DNA of 64,000 nucleotides from Streptomyces narbonensis (GTDB lineage: Bacteria > Actinomycetota > Actinomycetes > Streptomycetales > Streptomycetaceae), in NCBI RefSeq assembly GCF_014649015.1, contig NZ_BMSF01000010.1, positions 62,001 to 126,000 of the forward strand, in the 5' to 3' direction. This document shows positions 58,621 to 64,000 of this stretch, in pieces. Below the pieces are notes generated by a model, which worked only from the letters and a program-made list of their open reading frames with translations, searched no databases and was not told the origin of the DNA. A program made the translations under genes and the position numbers. Positions within the stretch are counted from its first letter, which is position 1; the number at the start of each line of letters is the position of its first letter.

Positions 58621-61326
58621 TCAGGCGATCGTCGTCTCCGAGGCGGCGGGGCTGTCGGAGGCGGAGGGGCCGCCGAGGGTCGCCGAAGCGGAGTTGCTCG
58701 GGGAGTTCTCCTCCGCCGGCGGAGGAGCGCTGGTCGTCGTCGGCGGCGGCGACGTGGTGGTCGGGGGCGGGGTCGTCGACGGGGTGGTCGGCGGGGACGT
58801 CGTCGTGGTCGGCGGCGTCTGGCTCGACACCGTCGGACGCGGTCCGCCGGTGCTGGCGGAGGGGCTCGACGGCGGCCGGGTCGTGGACGGCGGGGTGGTG
58901 CCCGTCGGGCTGTCCGTGGGCGACGGCGGCGCGGAGGACGACGAGGAGGAGGACGAGGACGGCGGAGCCGAGGAGGAGCCGGGCGAGGAGGTGTCGCCGG
59001 GGCTCGTCGAAGGGTTCGACGGGGAGGTGCCGTCGGAGCCGGAGGGGCTCGGGGAGCCGGAGTGCGTGGGGTCGCCCGTCGTACCGGGGTCGCCCGGCTC
59101 GCCGTCCTCCCCCTCCTCGCCGTCGGCGGGCGGCTCGTCGCCGTCGATGCCGTCGCCGAGGGTGCTGTCGGTCGCCGTGCTGTCGGAGGTGACGCGGTTC
59201 GTGGCGGGGTCCTCGCCGTCGCCGGAGGTCGCGCCGAGGGTGACGACGGTGCCGAGGACGGCCACGAGGAGCGCGCCCGCGCCGACGGCGGCGAGATTGC
59301 GGCGGGCGCCGCTGAGGATGCCGCCCGCCAGACCCGGGCGGCGCCCGTCCCGCTCGGTGTCGGGGCGTGTGATGAGCGTCGGGCCCTCGTCGGCGAAGTC
59401 CGGGAACGCCGGGATCGGCGGGACCGCCGCGGCCCGCACGGGGCCGCCGGGCAGCGGGGCCGTGGGCGGCTCCGGGGCCGGGAGCGCGGGCCGGGCGGGG
59501 GTGCGCCGCAGGGCCGGGGTGCCGCGGGGCGGCGAGACCGGCTCCTCGGTGCGGGCCGCGACGGGGGTGCCGTGCTCTCCGGAGAGGTCGGCGACGAGGG
59601 CGAGCGCCCGGCGGCCGGCGACGGTGCCGCGCTTGTCGGCGAGCACCCCGCGCATCCCGATGGAGGCCTCCAGCTCGGCGCGGGCCCGCTCCAGGTTTCC
59701 GGCGCAGATCGCGAGGACGCCCAGCTCGTGGTGGAAGTACGCCTCCTCGGCGACGTCCCCGGCGAGCCGGGCGGCCTCCTGTCCGGCGCGCAGGGCCCGC
59801 TCCCAGGCGCCCCAGTGCAGACCGGCGGCGAAGGCGGGCGCGGCGGCGCGGGCGAGGAGGACGGCGGTGGCCCGGCGCTCCTCGTCGCCGGCGGTCCCGG
59901 TGCCGGGGACGAGCGCGGCCAGGACGGCGAGGAGGGCGTCGGACTCGGCGGCGGCGCGCTCGGGCGTGACGGAGGGGTGGCCGGCCCACCAGGCGTAGTG
60001 CTGGGCGGCGGTGTGGACGCGGTCGGCGGCGTCGTGCTCGTAGCCGTGGGCGAGGAGCTGGGTCAGGACGCCGGTGGCGAGCCGGTAGCGGGTGCCGACC
60101 GGGGAGAGCAGGCCGCAGGCGACGAGCTCGCCGAGGGCGGCGTCGGCGTGGGTGTCGCCGACCAGGGCCGGCAGGTGGGCCTGGTGCGGGACCTCGCCGC
60201 CGAGGGCCACGGTGAAGCGCAGGGCGGCCTGGGCGGAGCGGCTGAGCCGGGAGGCGAGGAGGGCGGCGGGGGCGGCGCCCTCGCCGAGGCTGGGCAGGGG
60301 TATCTCGCGGAGTTCGACGTCGGCGTCCTCGACGCCGTCGAAGGCGGCGGCCGCGGCGGCGGCGGCAGCCGCGGGGTCGGTGGGGCCGAAGGCCTCTTCG
60401 AGGGCGCCGAAGGCGTCGAACTCGGCCGGGGTGACGCGCAGCCGGTCGCGCTGGCGCAGCAGCGCCCCGGCCTGGACGAAGCGGAGGGGCAGTCCTTCGG
60501 ACTCGAACCACAGGTCGCCGGCCCAGTTGGCCTCCTCGTCGGTGAGGGTGCGGCCGACGGCGCTCTCCAGGAGCTTGAGGGACGCGCCGCGCCCCAGGCC
60601 CGCGAGAGCGACCTCCTCGACGTGGGCGCCGGCCGTGGGGGCGGGCGCGTCGGGGGCGGCGGCGAGGAGGAAGGCGCACTCGGGGGCGGCGGCGAGGAGC
60701 TCGTCGAGGGCGGCGCCGCCGAACTCCAGGTCGTCGACGACGACGACGGCGCCGACGTCACGGAGCCGGTCGAGGAGCGCGGTCCGGTCGGGCCGGTGGT
60801 TCGGGGCGTATCGGACGGCGGTGAAGAGTTCGTGGAGGAGTTCGATGGGGGTGCGGTGGTGGCCGGAGAGGCGGACGACGCCGTCGGGGGCGAGCTCCGC
60901 GCAGTCGGCGGCGACCGCGTCGAGGAGGGTGGTCCGGCCGGATCCGGCCGGTCCGGTCAGGCGGGCGGAGCGGCCGCGGCCGAGGATCTCGGCGAGCCGC
61001 TCGCGCTGCTCCTGGCGTTCGAGGAGGGGCAGTGCGGGGGCGGCGGGCCCCGGCGGTACGGGCGGGGCGGCGGTGCGGGCGGCCTCGGCGCGCTCCTCGG
61101 GGGTGCGGCGGCGGGGGGCCGCGGGTTCCTGTCCCGGAGGGCAGGGTTCTATCTCGCTGCCGTCGACGGGGTTGACGGTGACGAGCAGGTCGCCGGAGAC
61201 CAGCTTGACGACGCGGGCGCGCGCGGGGGCCGCGGGCGCGGGCGCGGGCACACCCCTGCCCTGACGGGTCTCGTCACCCTCGGTGTCGTGCCCGTACTGC
61301 TCCGACCCAGGGTTGATCGGGTCCAT
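58621..61326 (-). CDS. Membrane-anchored STAND-like NTPase with Ser/Thr/Pro external tail
   Basis: About 901 residues. An N-terminal Ala/Pro-rich segment (1-100) precedes an AAA/STAND-like NTPase domain with P-loop GPAGSGRTT at 125-133, where Arg replaces the usual Lys, and Walker B VVVVDDLEF. A winged-helix-like and TPR-like region follows to about 600. One transmembrane helix (LAAVGAGALLVAVLGTVVTL) near residue 700 leads to an external tail of about 200 Ser/Thr/Pro/Gly residues. This recalls a cytoplasmic sensor linked to the wall. ATG 61326 was preferred to 61341. Confidence 0.78.
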   Translation of the reverse strand: MDPINPGSEQYGHDTEGDETRQGRGVPAPAPAAPARARVVKLVSGDLLVTVNPVDGSEIEPCPPGQEPAAPRRRTPEERAEAARTAAPPVPPGPAAPALPLLERQEQRERLAEILGRGRSARLTGPAGSGRTTLLDAVAADCAELAPDGVVRLSGHHRTPIELLHELFTAVRYAPNHRPDRTALLDRLRDVGAVVVVDDLEFGGAALDELLAAAPECAFLLAAAPDAPAPTAGAHVEEVALAGLGRGASLKLLESAVGRTLTDEEANWAGDLWFESEGLPLRFVQAGALLRQRDRLRVTPAEFDAFGALEEAFGPTDPAAAAAAAAAAFDGVEDADVELREIPLPSLGEGAAPAALLASRLSRSAQAALRFTVALGGEVPHQAHLPALVGDTHADAALGELVACGLLSPVGTRYRLATGVLTQLLAHGYEHDAADRVHTAAQHYAWWAGHPSVTPERAAAESDALLAVLAALVPGTGTAGDEERRATAVLLARAAAPAFAAGLHWGAWERALRAGQEAARLAGDVAEEAYFHHELGVLAICAGNLERARAELEASIGMRGVLADKRGTVAGRRALALVADLSGEHGTPVAARTEEPVSPPRGTPALRRTPARPALPAPEPPTAPLPGGPVRAAAVPPIPAFPDFADEGPTLITRPDTERDGRRPGLAGGILSGARRNLAAVGAGALLVAVLGTVVTLGATSGDGEDPATNRVTSDSTATDSTLGDGIDGDEPPADGEEGEDGEPGDPGTTGDPTHSGSPSPSGSDGTSPSNPSTSPGDTSSPGSSSAPPSSSSSSSSSAPPSPTDSPTGTTPPSTTRPPSSPSASTGGPRPTVSSQTPPTTTTSPPTTPSTTPPPTTTSPPPTTTSAPPPAEENSPSNSASATLGGPSASDSPAASETTIA

Positions 61327-61550
61327 GGTGCAAGCCCCCAAGAAGCGGTGTCCGGTGCCCGCCGGATGGGTCCGTCAATGTGCAGGCGACCGAACCCTAG
61401 ACCGTGGTCAGGCGCTCGGGAACAGGCGGGGTGCCACGGAGACCAAGACGTCACGGTCTTGTGAGGATTGAGCGTGACGCCTGGATCACACAGCTGCTTC
61501 ACAGTCGGTAGCGCCCCGGGGAGCACATACGGCGGCAGGCGCCCCGGGGG

Positions 61551-61874
61551 TCACACCCGGGGCAGCGACTCCGCGGCGAGGCCGCCCTCGATGGCGAGGA
61601 TGCGGTGCAGCCGGGTGGCCACGAGCAGTCGCTGCATCTGGGGCGGCACCCCGCGCAGGACGAGGCGCCGGCCGCAGCGGCCGGCCCTCCGGTGAGCGCC
61701 CATGATCACGCCGAGTCCGGTGGCGTCCCAGGAGTCGAGGCCGGTCAGGTCGAGCACCAGATCGCCGACTCCGTCGTCGACGGCCGAGTGCAGGACCGTA
61801 CGGGCGTCCGCCGCGCTGCGGACGTCGAGGCGGCCCCCGACGACCAGCTCGACGTGGTCGCCCCTGATGTGCAT
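61551..61874 (-). CDS. STAS-domain anti-sigma factor antagonist
   Basis: A 107-residue STAS protein. The phospho-acceptor segment reads LDSWDATGLGVIMGAHR, with Thr at the SpoIIAA Ser58 position. It would bind an anti-sigma kinase and be regulated by phosphorylation. GGGGAG precedes ATG 61874. The gene lies alone: 224 bases downstream is the NTPase gene, and 126 bases upstream is the hydroxybutyryl-CoA dehydrogenase, all on the minus strand. No anti-sigma factor gene is adjacent. Confidence 0.88.
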   Translation of the reverse strand: MHIRGDHVELVVGGRLDVRSAADARTVLHSAVDDGVGDLVLDLTGLDSWDATGLGVIMGAHRRAGRCGRRLVLRGVPPQMQRLLVATRLHRILAIEGGLAAESLPRV

Positions 61875-62000
61875 ATGCGCTCCCCGAGAGTGCTCCGTCT
61901 TCGCAACAACTGACTGCCGCACCGGCAGATACGTTGCGCCTTGTCAGCGAACCGATACCGAAATTCACCCCACGGGGTGAGGCGGGGTGGCGGACCGGTC

Positions 62001-62849
62001 TCAGTGCTTGTAGTAGCCCTGCCCGCTCTTGCGCCCGATGTCACCCGCGTCCACCATCCGGCGCATCAGCTCCGGGGGTGCGAACTTCTCGTCCTGGGAC
62101 TCGGTGTAGATGTTGTTGGCGGCGTTCACCAGGATGTCGATGCCGGTGAGGTCGGCCGTCGCGAGCGGGCCCATGGCGTGGCCGAAGCCGAGCTTGCAGG
62201 CGATGTCGATGTCCTCGGCGGTGGCGACGCCCGACTCGTGGAGCTTGGCGGCCTCGACGACGAGGGCGGCGATGAGCCGGGTGGTGACGAAGCCGGCGAC
62301 GTCGCGGTTGACGACGATGCAGGTCTTGCCGACGGACTCGGCGAACTCGCGGGCGGTGGCGAGGGTGGCGTCGCTCGTCTTGTAGCCGCGGACGAGCTCG
62401 CAGAGCTGCATCATCGGGACGGGCGAGAAGAAGTGCGTGCCGACGACGGCCTCGGGGCGCTCGGTCACCGCGGCGATCTTGGTGATCGGGATCGCGGAGG
62501 TGTTGGAGGCGAGGACGGCGCCGTCCTTGGCGACCTTGTCCAGCGAGCGGAAGATCTCGTGCTTGACGTCGAGGTTCTCGAAGACGGCCTCGACGACGAT
62601 GTCGGCGTCGGCGACGGCCTCGAGCTCGGTGGTGGCGGTGATCCGGCCGAGGGCGGCCTCGGCGTCGGCGGCGCCCAGCTTGCCCTTCGCGACGAACCGG
62701 TCGTACGACGCCTTGATGCCGTCGGTGCCGCGGGTGAGCGCGGCATCGGTGACGTCACGCAGGACGACGTCCCAGCCCGCCTGTGCCGAGACCTGCGCGA
62801 TGCCGGATCCCATGAGTCCGGCCCCGATGACGGCGAGCTTCCTGGCCAC
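62001..62849 (-). CDS. 3-hydroxybutyryl-CoA dehydrogenase
   Basis: A 282-residue NAD(P)-dependent enzyme. The N-terminal Rossmann motif GAGLMGSGIA is at residues 9-18. The catalytic His lies in VVGTHFFSPVPMM and the Asn of IVVNRDVAGFVTTRL completes the family pattern. It interconverts acetoacetyl-CoA and 3-hydroxybutyryl-CoA, a step between thiolase (43908) and butyryl-CoA. The start is GTG 62849, with GGGGTGGA about 5 bases upstream. Confidence 0.94.
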   Translation of the reverse strand: MARKLAVIGAGLMGSGIAQVSAQAGWDVVLRDVTDAALTRGTDGIKASYDRFVAKGKLGAADAEAALGRITATTELEAVADADIVVEAVFENLDVKHEIFRSLDKVAKDGAVLASNTSAIPITKIAAVTERPEAVVGTHFFSPVPMMQLCELVRGYKTSDATLATAREFAESVGKTCIVVNRDVAGFVTTRLIAALVVEAAKLHESGVATAEDIDIACKLGFGHAMGPLATADLTGIDILVNAANNIYTESQDEKFAPPELMRRMVDAGDIGRKSGQGYYKH

Positions 62850-63003
62850 GATGTTCCACCCCTCAACGCCTGTTCACTTCTGACTCTCCGGCGGAGATTA
62901 GCGGGCCCGGAGCGCCATGTGACCGCTAAGTAACGCGCGTCACGCCCTCTTTGACGGACGTCACACTCGCGACACCTCTTCCGCGCGCGAATCCGGTCGC
63001 GTA

Positions 63004-63020
63004 ATACCCCCCGGGGGTAT
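63004..63020. promoter_or_regulatory. CsoR-like ATACCCCCC/GGGGGTAT box
   Basis: A 17-bp quasi-palindrome with arms ATACCCCC and GGGGGTAT around a single C. It resembles the operator type bound by CsoR/RcnR-family metal-sensing repressors. It overlaps a -10-like TATAAC (63018-63023) pointing to the EamA gene. Confidence 0.55.
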
Positions 63021-63055
63021 AACGTCTTCGACGTCCCCGGTGATCAAGACCCGGA

Positions 63056-63104
63056 GCCGAGGCCTGGGCCGAGGCCTGGGCCGAGGCCCGGAGCCGAGGA
63101 CCGG
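63056..63104 (+). repeat. Four 12-bp repeats in the EamA leader
   Basis: Units GCCGAGGCCTGG start at 63056 and 63068, then variants at 63080 and 63093, with one extra A before the last. They lie between the CsoR-like box and the ribosome site. Confidence 0.8.
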
Positions 63105-63119
63105 AGAGGAGGTGCCGTC

Positions 63120-64000
63120 ATCCGTCCGTACGCCCTGGGAACCGTCCCCGCGCCCCTGCTGCTCCTGACCGGCATGGTCAGTCTGCAGTTCGGGTCCGCC
63201 TTCGCGAAACGTCTTTTCGAGGCAATCGGCCCGGCCGGCGCGACGCTTTTGCGCCTGCTCATCGCCGCCGCCCTGCTCTGCCTGCTGTCCCGGCCCGCAC
63301 CGCGGCTGCTCAAGGCCCACTGGCGGCTGCTGCTGCCCTACGGAACCGTCTTCACCGTGATGCAGTTCGCCTTCTACGAGGCGACCTCCCGGCTGCCGCT
63401 CGGCGTGGTCGTGACGCTCGAGTTCAGCGGGCCGCTGCTGCTCGCCGCGCTCACCTCGCGGCGCGCGCGCGACCGGTTCTGGGTGGCCGTCGCGGCCGTC
63501 GGCCTGCTCGTCCTCGGCGGTACGCGGGGCCTGGACGATCCGGTCGGCCTCGCCGCGAGCCTCGTCACCGGCGCGGCGCTGACCGGCTACATCCTGCTCG
63601 GCGCCCGGGTGGGCCGCGCCGTGCCCGGCGGCTCCGGTCTGGCGCTCGGCCTGACCGTGGCCTCCGTCCTCGCGCTGCCCACCGCCCCCGCGCTCGGGCT
63701 GCCCCCACTGGGCGTCCTGCTCGAACCCGGGGTGCTCGGAGCCGCGCTGGCGGTGGCGGTCCTGACGACCGTCGTCCCCTTCTCGCTGGAGTTCGCCGCG
63801 CTGCAGCGGATGCCGCCCCGGGTCTTCGCCGTGCTGGCCACGGTGGAGCCGGTCATCGCGGCCCTCGTGGGCCTCACCCTCCTCGGCGAGCGGCTCTCCC
63901 CCGCCCAATGGGCCGCCGTGCTCTGCGTGGTGGCCGCCGCCGTCGGCACGGCCCGCCGGTCGACCGCACCCGCGGCGGCCTCCCCCGAAGACACCCCCGC
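63120..64000 (+). CDS. EamA-family (RhtA-like) transporter, 3' end outside the window
   Basis: An open frame running off the right edge, at least 293 codons. It shows the EamA/DMT pattern of about ten helices (APLLLLTGMVSLQFGSAFAK, TLLRLLIAAALLCLL, GVVVTLEFSGPLLLAALTSR, VFAVLATVEPVIAALVGLTL). RhtA-type members export amino acids such as threonine and homoserine. The frame has no ATG, GTG or TTG before 63174. GGAGAGGAGG lies 7 bases before ATC 63120, where family similarity begins, so either ATC is used, or a base is missing after GTG 63112, or translation starts late at 63174 and cuts helix 1. Confidence 0.8.
   Translation, partial: MRPYALGTVPAPLLLLTGMVSLQFGSAFAKRLFEAIGPAGATLLRLLIAAALLCLLSRPAPRLLKAHWRLLLPYGTVFTVMQFAFYEATSRLPLGVVVTLEFSGPLLLAALTSRRARDRFWVAVAAVGLLVLGGTRGLDDPVGLAASLVTGAALTGYILLGARVGRAVPGGSGLALGLTVASVLALPTAPALGLPPLGVLLEPGVLGAALAVAVLTTVVPFSLEFAALQRMPPRVFAVLATVEPVIAALVGLTLLGERLSPAQWAAVLCVVAAAVGTARRSTAPAAASPEDTP

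Overview
This is a 64 kb piece of a high-GC actinomycete chromosome, almost certainly Streptomyces. The evidence is the strong G/C third-position bias, many GTG starts, tightly overlapping stop/start codons (ATGA, GTGA), many apparently leaderless genes, and Streptomyces hallmark genes: the coiled-coil cytoskeletal pair scy-filP, the tip-glycan locus cslA-glxA-cslZ, icmA, nucS and an SCO5389-family protein. From memory, most of the gene order follows the SCO5440 to SCO5385 stretch of S. coelicolor read in descending order. The csl locus, which I remember near SCO2836-2838, sits inside it here. No rRNA, tRNA, CRISPR, prophage or insertion sequence was seen.

Layout. 0-14 kb: end of glgB, a HelD-family RNA-polymerase recycling ATPase, a DUF6817/S1 protein, a self-regulated MerR-thioredoxin pair, an Lrp regulator, an epimerase-aldo/keto reductase pair followed by a 27-bp tandem repeat, a dicarboxylate transporter divergent from its CitA-type two-component system, and regulators. 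14-21 kb: a central-carbon block with pfkA divergent from pta-ackA, then pyk. 21-26 kb: a three-gene cell-envelope operon (DUF6230, DUF6114, and a Thr/Pro-rich exported protein) and a CnoX-like thioredoxin-TPR protein. 26-31 kb: a TetR gene, icmA behind a 24-bp perfect palindrome, MarR, DUF3817 and MFS genes. 31-37 kb: an ArsR-type regulator and cslZ/glxA/cslA. 37-42 kb: a SRPBCC-DUF4166-TetR operon with two matched operators, a DUF3817/thiamine-binding pair, and a three-paralogue AIM24 operon containing a possible 32-codon bridging ORF. 42-46 kb: a leaderless MarR gene, meaB, thiolase and methylmalonyl-CoA epimerase. 46-56 kb: scy, filP and two tandem ABC-2 export modules. 56-64 kb: an F420-type luciferase-like oxidoreductase, nucS, a large membrane-anchored NTPase, a STAS protein, 3-hydroxybutyryl-CoA dehydrogenase and an EamA transporter running off the end.

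How the genes fit together. Acetyl-CoA and propionyl/butyryl-CoA metabolism recurs: pta-ackA for acetate, thiolase and hydroxybutyryl-CoA dehydrogenase for C4 units, and icmA, meaB and epimerase for B12-dependent interconversion toward methylmalonyl-CoA, a polyketide precursor. Polar growth is the second theme: scy, filP and cslA-glxA-cslZ all act at hyphal tips.

The best leads for something undescribed are the DUF6230-DUF6114 envelope operon with its paired palindromes, the AIM24 trio with its bridging ORF, the CsoR-like box before an EamA gene that lacks a normal start codon, and the hendecad-unit duplications inside an enlarged scy.
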